DNA from: Paraburkholderia lacunae
GTDB lineage: Bacteria > Pseudomonadota > Gammaproteobacteria > Burkholderiales > Burkholderiaceae
Length of the DNA: 64,000 bases
Direction: 5' to 3'
Assembly (NCBI RefSeq): GCF_003353175.1
Contig: NZ_QHKS01000001.1
Coordinates: forward strand, 496,001-560,000
How positions within the stretch are numbered: the stretch's first letter is position 1; each line of letters opens with the position of its first letter. The notes below the pieces were generated by a model, which saw only the letters and a program-made list of their open reading frames with translations, did not search any database and had not been told where the DNA came from. Made by a program: the position numbers and the translations under genes. Positions 17,549 to 27,520 of this stretch are shown piece after piece.

Positions 17549-18939
17549 GAAGCGCCTCGCACGGAGAGTGCGTCGAGCAGCTTCTGATGCACGCCGCCGA
17601 AGCCGCCGTTGCTCATCACCAGAATCTGGTCGCCGGGGCGCGCGGCGTGGACCACTGCTTTGACCAGCGCATCGAGATTGTCGAACGCCTGCGCCTTGCC
17701 GCCGAGCGGCGCGAGCGCTTCGCCGAGATTCCAGCCGAGCGCGTCGCGCCCGCTCGGCGCGCCGTAGCCGAACACGAGGTCGGCGTCGGCGAGACTCGCC
17801 GGCAGTTGCGCTTTCATCACGCCGAGCCTCATGGTGTTCGAGCGCGGCTCGAGCACGGCGAGAATGCGTGTGTTGTCGCGGCCGACACGTGCGCGCAATC
17901 CGGCCACCGTAGTGTCGATCGCGGTCGGATGATGGGCGAAGTCGTCGTAGACGATCACGCCGTCGACACTTCCGCGCACTTCCATGCGGCGCTTGACGTT
18001 GCGAAAACCCGCCAGCGACTTCGCGGCCTGCGCCGGCGGCACGCCCACGTGGCGCGCGGCGGCGATCGCGGCGATCGCGTTCATCCGGTTGTGCTCCCCC
18101 TGCACTTGCCACTCGACCACGCCGACGCGCTCGCTGTTGTGATACACCGCAAAACGTTCGTCGACCGGCACGCCGTCTTCCGCCGGCAAGGTTTCCCAGC
18201 CGCCTTGCACGCCGAACCGCTCGACTTCGCTCCAGCAACCGCGCGCCAGCACGCGTTCCAATGCGTCTTCACGGCCGTTCGTCACAATCCGGCCAAGGCG
18301 CGGCACCGTGCGGATCAGGTGATGGAATTGCGTTTCGATCGCAGCGAGATCCGGGAAGATGTCAGCGTGATCGTATTCGAGATTGTTCAGAACCGCGGTC
18401 TTGGGACGGTAGTGAACGAACTTCGAGCGCTTGTCGAAGAAGGCCGTGTCATACTCATCGGCCTCGATCACGAAGAAGCTGGAATCGGTCAGCCGCGCCG
18501 ACACGCCGAAATTCAGCGGCACGCCGCCGATCAGGAAGCCCGGGTTCAGGCCGGCGTCTTCGAGCAGCCAGGTCAGCATCGAGCTGGTGGTGGTCTTGCC
18601 GTGCGTGCCCGCCACCGCCAGCACCCATTTGCCGTTCAGCACATGCTCGCCGAGCCATTGCGGGCCGGACACATACGGCAGGCCGCGGTCGAGAATCGCT
18701 TCCATCAGCGGATTGCCGCGCGAGACCACATTGCCGATCACGAACAGATCCGCGTTCAAGCCGTTCAGTTGCTCGGCGTCGTACCCTTCGATCAGACGAA
18801 TGCCTTGCGCCTCGAGCTGCGTGCTCATGGGCGGATAGACGCCGGCATCGCAACCCGTCACGGTGTGGCCCGCGCCGCGCGCGAGTACCGCGAGACCGCC
18901 CATGAAGGTGCCGCAGATGCCGAGGATGTGGATGTGCAT
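17545..18939 (-). CDS. mpl: UDP-MurNAc:L-Ala-gamma-D-Glu-meso-DAP ligase (murein recycling)
   Basis: Reattaches recycled murein tripeptide to UDP-MurNAc in the cytoplasm. The 464-residue Mur-ligase-fold protein starts MHIHILGICGTFMGGLA, the hallmark Mpl variation of the MurC Rossmann motif, and has the ATP loop GTHGKTTT (111-118), ADEYDTAFFDKRSKF, and YDDFAHHPTAI in the C-terminal part. Further upstream in-frame codons exist, but the family N terminus begins at this ATG. A YqiA-type esterase follows with a four-base overlap, and ampD, a partner in recycling, is at 34090-34686. Confidence 0.95.
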   Translation of the reverse strand: MHIHILGICGTFMGGLAVLARGAGHTVTGCDAGVYPPMSTQLEAQGIRLIEGYDAEQLNGLNADLFVIGNVVSRGNPLMEAILDRGLPYVSGPQWLGEHVLNGKWVLAVAGTHGKTTTSSMLTWLLEDAGLNPGFLIGGVPLNFGVSARLTDSSFFVIEADEYDTAFFDKRSKFVHYRPKTAVLNNLEYDHADIFPDLAAIETQFHHLIRTVPRLGRIVTNGREDALERVLARGCWSEVERFGVQGGWETLPAEDGVPVDERFAVYHNSERVGVVEWQVQGEHNRMNAIAAIAAARHVGVPPAQAAKSLAGFRNVKRRMEVRGSVDGVIVYDDFAHHPTAIDTTVAGLRARVGRDNTRILAVLEPRSNTMRLGVMKAQLPASLADADLVFGYGAPSGRDALGWNLGEALAPLGGKAQAFDNLDALVKAVVHAARPGDQILVMSNGGFGGVHQKLLDALSVRGAS

Positions 18940-19139
18940 AAGCCTGTCGTGCCGCGCGGGCGTTTTTTTGCGTGGGATGGGAGAGCGCAGGAGCGGCCGG
19001 AAAGACCGTCTGCAAAGGACGCTATTGTAACCGACGCCTTCACATCGCCCTAAGCCGGGCCGCCCGCCTTGGCCTGCGCGGAACGGACGCCGGGAGCCGC
19101 CCACAAAGGCGTGTCATCAATCTCTAGTATGATTGAGAG

Positions 19140-19793
19140 ATGGTTCGCAAATCACATTTCGATCCGCAGCGCGTGCGCGAGGAAATCGCCATTGCGGCTG
19201 CGCGGCTGGTCGCCGAAGACGGTCTGGACTACGCAACGGCCAAGCGTAAAGCGGCGCGGCAAGTGGTCGGCGAGAGCCGTGTTGCCGGCGAATGGCTACC
19301 GGATAACGACCAGATCGAAGAAGAAATCCGCGAATATCAGTCGCTGTTCCAGGGCGACAGCCAGCCGGCGTTGTTGCGCCGGCTCAGGCGCGTCGCGATC
19401 GACTGGATGCAGCGCCTCGCGCCGTTCAATCCCTATCTGACGGGCGCGGTGCTCGGCGGCACGGCCGGCGAACATTCGGACATTCATCTTCAGGCGTTCT
19501 GCGACAACCCGAAGGAAGTCGCGATCTACTTTCTGAACGCCAACATCCAGTACGACGTCTCGGAAACACGGCATTTCGCCGGACGCGGTTATGTCGAGAC
19601 GCTGAGTTTCCTGTGGCGCCCGGCGAACGAAGGGCACGATGCGGAGCCGGTCGGCATCCACGTCGCGCTGTACGAGACGGACGACTTGCGCGGCGCGGTA
19701 CGTGCCGACGCGCGTGGCCGCACGGCCCGCGCGAATCTGCAGGCGGTTCAGGCGCTGCTCGACGGCAGCGACGTCGCTCCTTCAACTAATTAG
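19140..19793 (+). CDS. Conserved hypothetical protein, possibly nucleotidyltransferase-like
   Basis: A 217-residue cytoplasmic protein I recognise only as a conserved Burkholderiaceae type. Residues 1-70 are helical and charged (RVREEIAIAAARLVAEDGLDYATAKRKAARQ region). Residues 103-122 read AVLGGTAGEHSDIHLQAFCD, a GG-x9-D-I-H pattern recalling the GS-x-D-h-D/H start of minimal nucleotidyltransferases, but no catalytic triad can be confirmed. Relatives may be labelled UDP-N-acetylmuramate-alanine ligase in databases, which the sequence does not support: there is no Mur-ligase ATP loop. It is divergent from mpl and is followed after 11 bp by the TlpA-like gene. Confidence 0.75.
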   Translation: MVRKSHFDPQRVREEIAIAAARLVAEDGLDYATAKRKAARQVVGESRVAGEWLPDNDQIEEEIREYQSLFQGDSQPALLRRLRRVAIDWMQRLAPFNPYLTGAVLGGTAGEHSDIHLQAFCDNPKEVAIYFLNANIQYDVSETRHFAGRGYVETLSFLWRPANEGHDAEPVGIHVALYETDDLRGAVRADARGRTARANLQAVQALLDGSDVAPSTN

Positions 19794-19804
19794 ACAGACC
19801 CACG

Positions 19805-20356
19805 ATGAACATGAGACGGATTCTGGCAGGGGCGCTGGTCGCGATCGTCGCGGCGGGCGGCGGGATGCTGGCCAATCATTGGCTGAACGGCGGCAACTCG
19901 GAACTCGCCCACGCCGCGCAGCCGGCATCCGCTGAAAGCGCCGTCAATCAGTTGTGGAGCGCGCCCGTCACGAACGTCGACGGCAAACCAGAATCGCTAA
20001 GTTTGCTTAAAGGCCACCCACTCGTCGTCAACTTCTGGGCCTCCTGGTGCGGTCCGTGCGTCGAAGAAATGCCGGCTCTGTCGCGACTTCAGCGCGAATA
20101 CGCGAAGAAAGGCATCCAGTTCGTCGGACTTGGCGTCGATTCTGATAAAAACATCCAGGCGTTCCTGCAAAAGGTGAAGGTGGCGTACCCGATCTATGTG
20201 ACCGGCTTCGGCGGCGCCGACCTTGCCCGCGCGTTCGGCAATACTGCGGGCGGGCTGCCTTTCACCGTCGTGATCGACGCCAAAGGCAACATTCGCTCGA
20301 CAAAATTAGGCCAAATCGACCCGAAAGAGCTGAAACAGACGCTCGACACGCTGTAA
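19805..20356 (+). CDS. TlpA-like membrane-anchored thiol:disulfide oxidoreductase
   Basis: Periplasmic thioredoxin-fold protein of 183 residues. The N terminus has a hydrophobic signal/anchor (5-23). The redox centre is FWASWCGPCVEEMP, with CGPC at 82-85, and the cis-Pro region is GGLPFTVVID. Family members reduce periplasmic disulfides, often for cytochrome c maturation or general repair; no target is indicated by the neighbours, though a CcsA-like gene is at 35008-35943. It begins 11 bp after the hypothetical gene at 19140 and is likely co-transcribed with it. Confidence 0.92.
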   Translation: MNMRRILAGALVAIVAAGGGMLANHWLNGGNSELAHAAQPASAESAVNQLWSAPVTNVDGKPESLSLLKGHPLVVNFWASWCGPCVEEMPALSRLQREYAKKGIQFVGLGVDSDKNIQAFLQKVKVAYPIYVTGFGGADLARAFGNTAGGLPFTVVIDAKGNIRSTKLGQIDPKELKQTLDTL

Positions 20357-20550
20357 ATTTCACATTCTTTTGACGTTCAAATATCGGCGGAACGCACGAT
20401 ATTATGCGCAAATCGCGCAAATTTGAGAGAAGATGGGCGCCCGGAGCAGCGGCGAAGAGCCGCTGAAATCGATCCGAACGCGCGGGAAACTAGACAAGTT
20501 TCTCTAATCAGCGCTAAAGTGCGCCCAATTCCACGGAAAAAGAAGCGACC

Positions 20551-21006
20551 ATGACGCGATTGCTGGTACTGCACGGCCCCAACCTCAACCTTCTCGGCAC
20601 CCGGGAACCTGAGGTCTACGGCCGCGTGACGTTGCCGCAGATCGATCAGGCACTGGCGGACCGCGCTGCGGACGCCGGCGTCGAACTCGCGTCGTTCCAG
20701 AGCAATCACGAAGGCGCTCTGGTCGACCGCATCCAATCCGCCCGGACCGAGAAAACCGATTTCATTCTGATCAATCCCGCCGCGTACACGCACACCAGCG
20801 TGGCCATTCGGGACGCACTGGCGGGGGTCGGCATCCCGTTCGTCGAGATTCACCTGTCGAACGTGCATCGCCGCGAACCGTTCCGGCACCACTCGTATTT
20901 CTCCGACCAGGCTGAGGGCGTGATTTGCGGCCTCGGCTGGAAGGGCTATCTGTACGCGCTCGAATTCGCGCTCGACCGGCTGTCCGCCGGTTCGTCGCGC
21001 GGCTGA
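20551..21006 (+). CDS. aroQ: Type II 3-dehydroquinate dehydratase
   Basis: Converts 3-dehydroquinate to 3-dehydroshikimate. The 151-residue type II enzyme opens [17 protein letters not shown], with the catalytic Tyr in EVYG shortly after, then [23 protein letters not shown] and [18 protein letters not shown], all diagnostic. The aroQ-accB-accC order is common in proteobacteria. It is preceded by a 194-bp gap with AT-rich stretches (for example TTGACG near 20374 and GATATTATG near 20397) that could hold a promoter, although I could not settle one. Confidence 0.97.
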   Translation: MTRLLVLHGPNLNLLGTREPEVYGRVTLPQIDQALADRAADAGVELASFQSNHEGALVDRIQSARTEKTDFILINPAAYTHTSVAIRDALAGVGIPFVEIHLSNVHRREPFRHHSYFSDQAEGVICGLGWKGYLYALEFALDRLSAGSSRG

Positions 21007-21075
21007 TTCCAAACACGACTAATTTGAGCCGGCCGCGCACGCGCCGGCACTTCATGCATTGAAAGGGGCTGCCTG

Positions 21076-21549
21076 ATGGATCTACGTAAACTGAAAACTC
21101 TGATCGACCTCGTCTCCGAGTCCGGTATTTCCGAACTCGAAGTGACCGAGGGCGAAGGCAAGGTCCGCATCGTCAAGAATGCGCCGCCGGTTTACGTGCA
21201 ACCGTCCGCTTCGTACGCGCCGCAATACGCACAGCCGATGCCGGCACTGAGCGGCGAAGCGCCGGCCGCCGCGGCAGCAGGCGCGCCGGCTGTGCCGGCC
21301 GCAGCCGCGCCGCAAGGCCACGTGGTGACCTCGCCGATGGTCGGCACCTTCTACCGCGCGCCGTCCCCGGGCGCCGATCCGTTCGTCCAGGTGGGCGACA
21401 CGGTCAAGGAAGGCCAGACCATCTGCATCATCGAAGCGATGAAGCTGCTCAACGAAATCGAGTCGGACAAGTCCGGCGTCGTCAAGGAAATCCTCGTCGA
21501 AAACGGCCAGGCGGTCGAGTACGGCCAACCGCTGTTCGTGGTCGGCTAA
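21076..21549 (+). CDS. accB: Biotin carboxyl carrier protein of acetyl-CoA carboxylase
   Basis: Carries the carboxylated biotin of acetyl-CoA carboxylase, the first step of fatty acid synthesis. The 157-residue protein has an N-terminal domain (1-40), a flexible Ala/Pro linker (about 55-85) and a biotinyl domain (85-157) with EAMKL containing the biotinylated Lys123. AAGGGG precedes the ATG at normal spacing. It stands immediately upstream of accC, with a 119-bp gap, in the conserved accBC arrangement. Confidence 0.97.
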   Translation: MDLRKLKTLIDLVSESGISELEVTEGEGKVRIVKNAPPVYVQPSASYAPQYAQPMPALSGEAPAAAAAGAPAVPAAAAPQGHVVTSPMVGTFYRAPSPGADPFVQVGDTVKEGQTICIIEAMKLLNEIESDKSGVVKEILVENGQAVEYGQPLFVVG

Positions 21550-21668
21550 CGCGGCACGCTTTGCGTTCGCCGCCCGCGCGCCTGCCCTACCCAAGGCGCG
21601 CGACCGATCCTCTGAGGCGACCCGCGTCGTAATCGACCGGGCGCCCATTGATGAGTCGAAAACCCGCT

Positions 21669-23036
21669 ATGTTTGAAAAAATCCTCATTGCCAATCGCGG
21701 CGAGATCGCGCTGCGTATCCAGCGCGCCTGCCGCGAACTCGGCGTCAAGACGGTCGTCGTCTATTCGGAAGCCGACAAGGAAGCCAAGTACGTGAAGCTC
21801 GCCGACGAAGCGGTCTGCATCGGCCCGGCGCCTTCGAATCTGAGCTATCTGAACATGCCGGCGCTGATCAGCGCGGCCGAAGTCACGGACGCCGAAGCGA
21901 TTCACCCCGGCTACGGCTTCCTGTCGGAGAACGCCGACTTTGCCGAGCGCGTCGAGCAGTCCGGCTTCACCTTCATCGGCCCGCGCCCGGAAACCATCCG
22001 CATGATGGGCGACAAGGTCACGGCCAAGCAGACCATGATCAAGACCGGCGTGCCCTGCGTGCCGGGTTCTGAAGGCGCGTTGCCGGAAGATCCGAAGGAG
22101 ATCGTGAAAATTGCCCGCGCAGTCGGCTATCCGGTGATCATCAAGGCCGCCGGCGGCGGCGGTGGCCGCGGCATGCGCGTGGTGCACACGGAAGCGGCGC
22201 TGGTCAACGCGGTCAACATGACGCGCGAAGAAGCGGGCCGAGCCTTCGGCAACCCGCAGGTCTACATGGAGAAATTCCTGGAGAACCCGCGGCACATCGA
22301 AATCCAGGTGCTGTCCGATTCGTTCAAGAACGCGATCTGGCTGGGCGAGCGCGATTGCTCGATGCAGCGCCGCCATCAGAAAGTGATCGAAGAAGCGCCG
22401 GCGCCGGGTATCGCGCGTCGCCTGATCGACCGCATCGGCGATCGTTGCGCCGACGCCTGCAAGAAGATGGGCTATCTTGGCGCGGGTACGTTCGAGTTCC
22501 TGTACGAAAACGGCGAGTTCTACTTCATTGAAATGAACACGCGCGTGCAGGTCGAGCACCCGGTGACCGAACTGATCACCGGCGTCGACATCGTGCAGGA
22601 GCAGATCCGCATCGCGGCCGGCGAGAAGCTCGCTTACCGTCAGCGCGACATCGTGTTCAAGGGTCACGCGATCGAATGCCGGATCAACGCGGAAGATCCG
22701 TTCAAGTTCATCCCGTCGCCGGGACGCCTGACGTCGTGGCACATGCCGGGTGGCCCCGGCATCCGCGTCGATTCGCACGCCTACAATGGCTATTTCGTGC
22801 CGCCGAACTATGATTCGATGATCGGCAAGCTGATCGCTTACGGCGCCACGCGCGAACAGGCGATCAAGCGGATGCGCATTGCGTTGTCGGAGATGGTGGT
22901 CGAAGGCATCCAGACCAACATTCCGCTGCACCGCGAATTGATGCTGGACGCGAAGTTCGTCGAGGGCGGCACCAGCATTCACTACCTCGAAAACCGGTTG
23001 GCCGCGAAGCAGCAGGCCGCGCCGGAAGAAGCGTAA
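21669..23036 (+). CDS. accC: Biotin carboxylase subunit of acetyl-CoA carboxylase
   Basis: ATP-dependent carboxylation of biotin on AccB. The 455-residue ATP-grasp protein begins [20 protein letters not shown], the canonical start; in-frame codons seven positions upstream are not needed. It has the Gly-rich ATP loop [32 protein letters not shown], and the active-site [14 protein letters not shown]. It is followed after only three bases by prmA, so the two are almost certainly co-transcribed and coupled. Confidence 0.98.
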   Translation: MFEKILIANRGEIALRIQRACRELGVKTVVVYSEADKEAKYVKLADEAVCIGPAPSNLSYLNMPALISAAEVTDAEAIHPGYGFLSENADFAERVEQSGFTFIGPRPETIRMMGDKVTAKQTMIKTGVPCVPGSEGALPEDPKEIVKIARAVGYPVIIKAAGGGGGRGMRVVHTEAALVNAVNMTREEAGRAFGNPQVYMEKFLENPRHIEIQVLSDSFKNAIWLGERDCSMQRRHQKVIEEAPAPGIARRLIDRIGDRCADACKKMGYLGAGTFEFLYENGEFYFIEMNTRVQVEHPVTELITGVDIVQEQIRIAAGEKLAYRQRDIVFKGHAIECRINAEDPFKFIPSPGRLTSWHMPGGPGIRVDSHAYNGYFVPPNYDSMIGKLIAYGATREQAIKRMRIALSEMVVEGIQTNIPLHRELMLDAKFVEGGTSIHYLENRLAAKQQAAPEEA

Positions 23037-23039
23037 GTC

Positions 23040-23942
23040 ATGAGCTACCGGGAACTGATCGCCGAGCTGGCACGCGAGCACGCAGAGGAATTCTCCGACG
23101 CGCTGCTCGAGTTGGGCGCGCTGTCCGTATCGGTCGAAGATGCGGACGCCGACACGCCCGACGAGCAGCCGCTGTTCGGCGAGCCCGGTCTCACGCCGGA
23201 TCGCACGGCGTGGCAGCGTTCGCGCGTGATCGCGCTGCTGGCTCCCGAACACGAGCCGGCGGTGCTGCTCACCGCAGCGGCCAATGAGGTGGGGCTGGAA
23301 ACCGCGCCCGCTTTCACCGTGCGTGAAGTCGAGGAACAGGATTGGGTGCGGCTCACGCAATCGCAATTCGATCCGATCCCGATCGGCGAGCGCATTTGGG
23401 TCGTGCCGTCGTGGCACGATGCACCGGACCCCGAAGCACTCGTGCTGGAACTCGATCCGGGCCTCGCATTCGGCACCGGCAGCCATCCGACTACCCGCCT
23501 GTGTATGGAATGGCTCGAGCAATCGGTCAAGCCGGAGCAATCGGTGCTCGACTATGGCTGCGGCTCCGGCATCCTCGCGATTCTCGCGAAAAAGTGCGGC
23601 GCCAACCCGGTGTACGGTATCGACATCGATCCGCAAGCGGTCGAATCGGCGCGCCACAACAGCGAGCGCAATCGTGCGGAGGTCACGTACGGTTTGCCTG
23701 ACGAATGTCCCACCGGCGAGTTCGACATCGTGGTCGCCAATATTCTGTCGAATCCGCTCAAGCTGATGGCCTCGATGCTGTCGTCGAAGGTCAAGCCGGG
23801 CGGGCGGATCGCGCTGTCGGGCATTCTCGCTCGACAAGCGGACGAAGTGGCGCAGGTCTATGCGCGCTGGATCGATATCGGCGTATGGCGCGAACACGAA
23901 GGTTGGGTATGCCTGACGGGAACGCGCCGCGAAAGCCATTAG
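23040..23942 (+). CDS. prmA: Ribosomal protein L11 methyltransferase
   Basis: SAM-dependent trimethylation of ribosomal protein L11. The 300-residue protein has the PrmA signatures [10 protein letters not shown] (143-152), the SAM-binding DYGCGSG (171-177), GIDIDPQAV and VANILSNPL. The N-terminal region (1-60) is the L11-recognition domain, and the acidic [10 protein letters not shown] segment is a linker in it. It starts three bases after accC and sits upstream of the zinc-ribbon membrane protein, a typical betaproteobacterial order. Confidence 0.97.
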   Translation: MSYRELIAELAREHAEEFSDALLELGALSVSVEDADADTPDEQPLFGEPGLTPDRTAWQRSRVIALLAPEHEPAVLLTAAANEVGLETAPAFTVREVEEQDWVRLTQSQFDPIPIGERIWVVPSWHDAPDPEALVLELDPGLAFGTGSHPTTRLCMEWLEQSVKPEQSVLDYGCGSGILAILAKKCGANPVYGIDIDPQAVESARHNSERNRAEVTYGLPDECPTGEFDIVVANILSNPLKLMASMLSSKVKPGGRIALSGILARQADEVAQVYARWIDIGVWREHEGWVCLTGTRRESH

Positions 23943-23990
23943 AATAAGGCGTATTGTCCAACCAACAGCCTTTCGGCTTACCGGCTCAAT

Positions 23991-25244
23991 ATGCTCCTGG
24001 CGACGCGTTGCCCTTTCTGCGAAACCGTCTTTCGCCTGCAGCCGGCGCAGCTCGCTCTGCGCCGCGGCCTCGTGCGCTGCGGGCATTGCAATGAAGTGTT
24101 CGACGCGTCGAGCAGCCTGTTCGAACTGGCCGAAGGCGGCGACTTCTCCACCGCCAAGCCGGTCGCCGCAGCAGCGGCGATCGAGGCGCTGTCGGGCGTT
24201 CGTTCCGGCGGTCCCGATTTCAGCGCCGAAGGATGGGATCCGTGGGCACCTGTGCCTGACGCCGTTATCGATAGCAGTCTGCGTCACAACGCGGGCAATG
24301 TGCCGCTCAATCCTGTCTCGACCGGCGCGGGCGTCGCGATCACGCCGCGCCACGCTACCGAGCCCGAATTGCCGTCCAGCGCCTTCACGGCGCCGCTCCC
24401 GCCCGATCACGAACCGGTGTTCGCCAGCCCACCGCCCGAACCCGCCGCCGACGAGATCGAGCCGCCGGCAGAGGACGCGCCGCGGGTGTGGCACAAGACT
24501 GAGCGCTCTTCCGAACATCCCGTCGACGAACCGGTTCTCAAGGAATCCGCCTGGCTGCACGGCATCCCCGACAGCGAGCCGTATATCGGCGCGGCCGGCT
24601 CCGGCGCGGCCGGCCCAGGTGCGGCCGGCTCCGGCGCGAGCGGATCGAACATGGCTGGCGGCGCCGCGGCTGCGTCCAGTGGCGAGCCCTTCACGGTCCA
24701 CCCGGTGCATGACGGCATCGATCCGTTCCCCGTGGTACGCGAAACGCGCCCCACTGAGCCGCGCCGGCTCGGGTGGATCATTGTCGGATCCGTGGTGACG
24801 GGGCTGCTGGCCGTCGCGCTGCTCGCGCAACTCGCCTGGTGGCAGCGCGAGACGGTGATGGTCAACTTGCCGCGCTCGCAATCGCTATATGTGAAAGCCT
24901 GTGCGCAGCTCGGCTGCCAGGTTGCGCCGCCGCACGACATTGACGGCTTGCAGGTCGAGCCGTCCGATCTGCGGCAGATCGACGGTCCGCACAAGCTCGA
25001 ACTGAAGATGCCGCTGCGCAACCGCTTCAATATTGCGCTAGCCTACCCGGCCATCGAACTCACTTTGCTCGACGACCAGAACAATGTCGCTGTGCGCCGC
25101 ATACTGTGGCCGCAAGACTACGTCGCGCCGGGCACGCCGATCGCGGCCGGTCTGCCGCCGCACACGACTCAAACCATGATCGTGCACCTCGACACGGGCA
25201 ATGCGGTCGCCTCCAATTTCCGCGTTCAGATTTTCTATCCGTAA
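23991..25244 (+). CDS. Zinc-ribbon, DUF3426-type membrane protein
   Basis: A 417-residue protein with an N-terminal zinc ribbon (MLLATRCPFC, then RRGLVRCGHCNEVFDA; four cysteines within the first 40 residues). A long disordered Pro/Ala/Glu-rich middle (about 45-255) contains a tandem GAAGSGAAGPGAAGSGASGS stretch. One transmembrane helix (about 263-285) precedes a C-terminal extracytoplasmic domain of the DUF3426 type with two cysteines (ACAQLGCQVAPP). This is the MJ0042-type zinc-finger plus DUF3426 architecture found downstream of prmA in betaproteobacteria. The function is unknown; the topology suggests cytoplasmic zinc ribbon and periplasmic C-terminal domain. Confidence 0.85.
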   Translation: MLLATRCPFCETVFRLQPAQLALRRGLVRCGHCNEVFDASSSLFELAEGGDFSTAKPVAAAAAIEALSGVRSGGPDFSAEGWDPWAPVPDAVIDSSLRHNAGNVPLNPVSTGAGVAITPRHATEPELPSSAFTAPLPPDHEPVFASPPPEPAADEIEPPAEDAPRVWHKTERSSEHPVDEPVLKESAWLHGIPDSEPYIGAAGSGAAGPGAAGSGASGSNMAGGAAAASSGEPFTVHPVHDGIDPFPVVRETRPTEPRRLGWIIVGSVVTGLLAVALLAQLAWWQRETVMVNLPRSQSLYVKACAQLGCQVAPPHDIDGLQVEPSDLRQIDGPHKLELKMPLRNRFNIALAYPAIELTLLDDQNNVAVRRILWPQDYVAPGTPIAAGLPPHTTQTMIVHLDTGNAVASNFRVQIFYP

Positions 25245-25317
25245 CGCGCACTCGTGCGCCCGGCATTGATCGGGCGCGTTCACCGTCATTTCTGACGAAT
25301 TTTCGGAGCACAGCAAC

Positions 25318-25818
25318 ATGAGTCAAGTCACGCTGGGTGGTAACCCGATCGAAGTAGCCGGCACGTTCCCGTCGGTGGGCGACAAAGCGCCCGCCTTCTC
25401 GCTGGTCGGCAAGGATCTGAAGCCGGTCTCGCTCGCCGATTTCGCCGGCAAGCGCAAGGTGCTGAACATCGTCCCGAGCCTCGACACGCCGACCTGCGCG
25501 ACGTCGACCCGCAAGTTCAACGAAGCCGCCGCCAAGCTGACCAACACGGCCGTGATCGTCGTGTCGGGCGACCTGCCGTTCGCCGCTTCGCGCTTCTGCA
25601 CGACCGAAGGCATCGAGAACGTCGTGACGGCGTCCACGTTCCGCGGCCATGACTTCGCGCAAGCCTACGGCGTCGACGTGACGAGCGGCCCGCTGACGGG
25701 CCTGACGGCGCGCGCCGTGGTGGTGGTCGACGAGAACGACAAGGTCGTGCACGCCGAGCTGGTCGGCGAAATCAAGAACGAGCCGAACTACGACGCAGCA
25801 CTTGCCGCGCTGAAGTAA
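25318..25818 (+). CDS. tpx: Thiol peroxidase (Tpx-type peroxiredoxin)
   Basis: Reduces hydrogen and organic peroxides using thioredoxin. The 166-residue protein has the atypical 2-Cys Tpx layout: peroxidatic Cys60 in [12 protein letters not shown] and resolving Cys94 in ASRFCTTEG, 34 residues apart, and the Tpx start [20 protein letters not shown] Shine-Dalgarno precedes the ATG. It lies between the zinc-ribbon membrane protein and a PfkB kinase, with no evident functional link to either. A second peroxiredoxin of a different subfamily is at 61541-62044. Confidence 0.96.
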   Translation: MSQVTLGGNPIEVAGTFPSVGDKAPAFSLVGKDLKPVSLADFAGKRKVLNIVPSLDTPTCATSTRKFNEAAAKLTNTAVIVVSGDLPFAASRFCTTEGIENVVTASTFRGHDFAQAYGVDVTSGPLTGLTARAVVVVDENDKVVHAELVGEIKNEPNYDAALAALK

Positions 25819-25915
25819 AACCTTCGCGCACGAGCCCCCGGCGCCGCGCTTCATGCGCGGCGCTGTCACATCGTCGCGCCCTTTCTCTTTACCGATTTTT
25901 ACAGGAACGCTCGCC

Positions 25916-26854
25916 TTGGCTACGCTGATTTGCGGCTCGCTCGCCTACGACAACATCATGACCTTCGAAGGCCGCTTCCGGGAGCACATCCTGCCGGAGC
26001 AGGTCCACATCCTGAACGTGAGCTTTCTCGTGCCGACCATGCGCCGCGAGTTCGGCGGCTGCGCGGGCAACATCGCCTACTCGCTGCATCTGCTGGGCGG
26101 CGACGCGCGCATCATGGGCACGCTCGGCGCGACCGATTCGCAGCTGTATATGGACCGCTTCGAGCAACTCGGCCTGTCGACGGAAAACGTACTCGTGGTG
26201 CCGGACACCTACTCGGCGCAGGCGATGATCACCACCGATCTGGAAAACAATCAGATCACGGCGTTCCACCCGGGCGCGATGCTGCAATCGCACCTGAACC
26301 GCGCCGATGAGGCCAAGGGCATTACGCTCGGCATCGTCGCGCCGGATGGCTACGACGGCATGATCCAGCATTCGGAGCACCTGGCCGCAGCGGGCGTGCC
26401 GTTCATCTTCGATCCGGGCCAAGGTTTGCCGCTCTTCGACGGCGCGGCGCTGCGGCGCATGATTGAACTTGCTACTTATGTAGCTGTCAACGATTACGAA
26501 GCTAAACTGGTGAGCAATAAAACGGGTTGGTCGATCGAAGAAATCGCCAGCAAGGTCGATGCGCTAATCGTCACGCTAGGCGAACACGGTGCACAGATCC
26601 ATCACGCCGGCGGCGTCGAAGAGATTCCGGCGGTCAAGGCACAGCAAGTGCTCGACCCAACAGGCTGCGGTGACGCGTTTCGCGGCGGTTTGTTGTACGG
26701 TATCGAGAACAAGCTCGGCTGGGCCACCACCGGCCGTCTCGCGAGCCTGATGGGCGCGCTGAAGATCGAACACCAGGGCCCGCAAAACTACGCGCCCACC
26801 CGGGCGGAGATCAACGACCGGTTCAAGCAGGCGTTTGGTTACGACCTGCCGTAA
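25916..26854 (+). CDS. PfkB-family carbohydrate/nucleoside kinase
   Basis: Ribokinase-fold kinase of 312 residues. I place the start at a TTG (25916) preceded by AGGA at nine bases, because the family N terminus ATLICGSLAYDNIM begins right there; an upstream ATG at 25853 would add 21 residues of atypical sequence. Family features are GGCAGNIAYSLHLLGG, the PfkB signature 2 DPTGCGDAFRGG with catalytic Asp253, and VAVNDYEAKL. The N-terminal GSLAYDNIMTFEGRF resembles adenosine-kinase-type members of Burkholderiaceae. The substrate (adenosine, ribose or other) cannot be assigned. Confidence 0.88.
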   Translation: MATLICGSLAYDNIMTFEGRFREHILPEQVHILNVSFLVPTMRREFGGCAGNIAYSLHLLGGDARIMGTLGATDSQLYMDRFEQLGLSTENVLVVPDTYSAQAMITTDLENNQITAFHPGAMLQSHLNRADEAKGITLGIVAPDGYDGMIQHSEHLAAAGVPFIFDPGQGLPLFDGAALRRMIELATYVAVNDYEAKLVSNKTGWSIEEIASKVDALIVTLGEHGAQIHHAGGVEEIPAVKAQQVLDPTGCGDAFRGGLLYGIENKLGWATTGRLASLMGALKIEHQGPQNYAPTRAEINDRFKQAFGYDLP

Positions 26855-26879
26855 TACCGAGAGCTATTGGAGTGAGGGA

Positions 26880-27356
26880 ATGAAAGCAATGAGTCGCCCG
26901 GTAGTGGCTGCCTTGATCGCCGGTTCGCTGGCCATGTCGGGGTGTGCCTACAACAGTAGTTCTGCTGACGTCTACACGGCGTCGCAGGCACAGCGCGAAG
27001 AAACGGTCCGCATGGGCACGGTCGACAGCGTTCGCGCAGTGAAGATCAGCTCGAACAACGGCCAGCCGAGCGGCTTGGGCGCCATCGGCGGCGGCGCACT
27101 GGGCGCGGTGGCCGGCAGCTCGATCGGCGGCGGCCGCGGCTCGATTGTGACGGGCATCATCGGCGGTCTGGCCGGTGCGGTGGCCGGCAATTCGATCGAG
27201 AACGGCGTCGCCGTGCGCAACGGCGTCGAGATCACGGTGCGACTCGATAACGGCGATATGCGTGCGATCACGCAAAGCGCCACCGGTGAATTCTTCCGCG
27301 CCGGCGACCGCGTGCGGCTGCTGTCCAGCGGCGGCGTGACGCGCGTCACCCACTAA
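26880..27356 (+). CDS. SlyB/Pcp-like glycine-zipper outer membrane lipoprotein
   Basis: A 158-residue lipoprotein starting MKAMSRP with a signal peptide and lipobox AMSGC (Cys22). The middle has two Gly-rich hydrophobic zippers (GAIGGGALGAVAGSSIGGG and GIIGGLAGAVAGNSIE), the 2TM glycine-zipper domain, followed by a small beta domain (VEITVRLDNGDMRAI). Family members such as SlyB are cell-envelope stress lipoproteins. The start at 26880 follows GTGAGGGA; longer frames upstream overlap the PfkB gene. It begins 25 bp after the kinase. Confidence 0.9.
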   Translation: MKAMSRPVVAALIAGSLAMSGCAYNSSSADVYTASQAQREETVRMGTVDSVRAVKISSNNGQPSGLGAIGGGALGAVAGSSIGGGRGSIVTGIIGGLAGAVAGNSIENGVAVRNGVEITVRLDNGDMRAITQSATGEFFRAGDRVRLLSSGGVTRVTH

Positions 27357-27484
27357 GTTTTCCCCTCTCGCGCGGCAGCGCTTCACGCACCGCCGCGGCG
27401 ACCTCACACGCATGCGCTCCCCTGTGCATGCGTTTTTTTCGTCCATGCACTTTGAAGCCGTGACGCGCACGCTTCCACCAGACG

Positions 27485-27520
27485 AAAAAAATCCCGCCGC
27501 CGGAAACCCGGCGACGGGAC
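27485..27520 (-). terminator. Rho-independent terminator of the histone H1-like gene
   Basis: A CG-rich stem (CCCG-CGCCGG around 27493-27503 with CCGGCG-CGGG at 27508-27518) is followed on the minus strand by a run of seven T (complement of 27485-27491). It lies about 90 bp downstream of the H1-like gene stop and would also separate it from the convergent SlyB-like gene. Confidence 0.8.
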
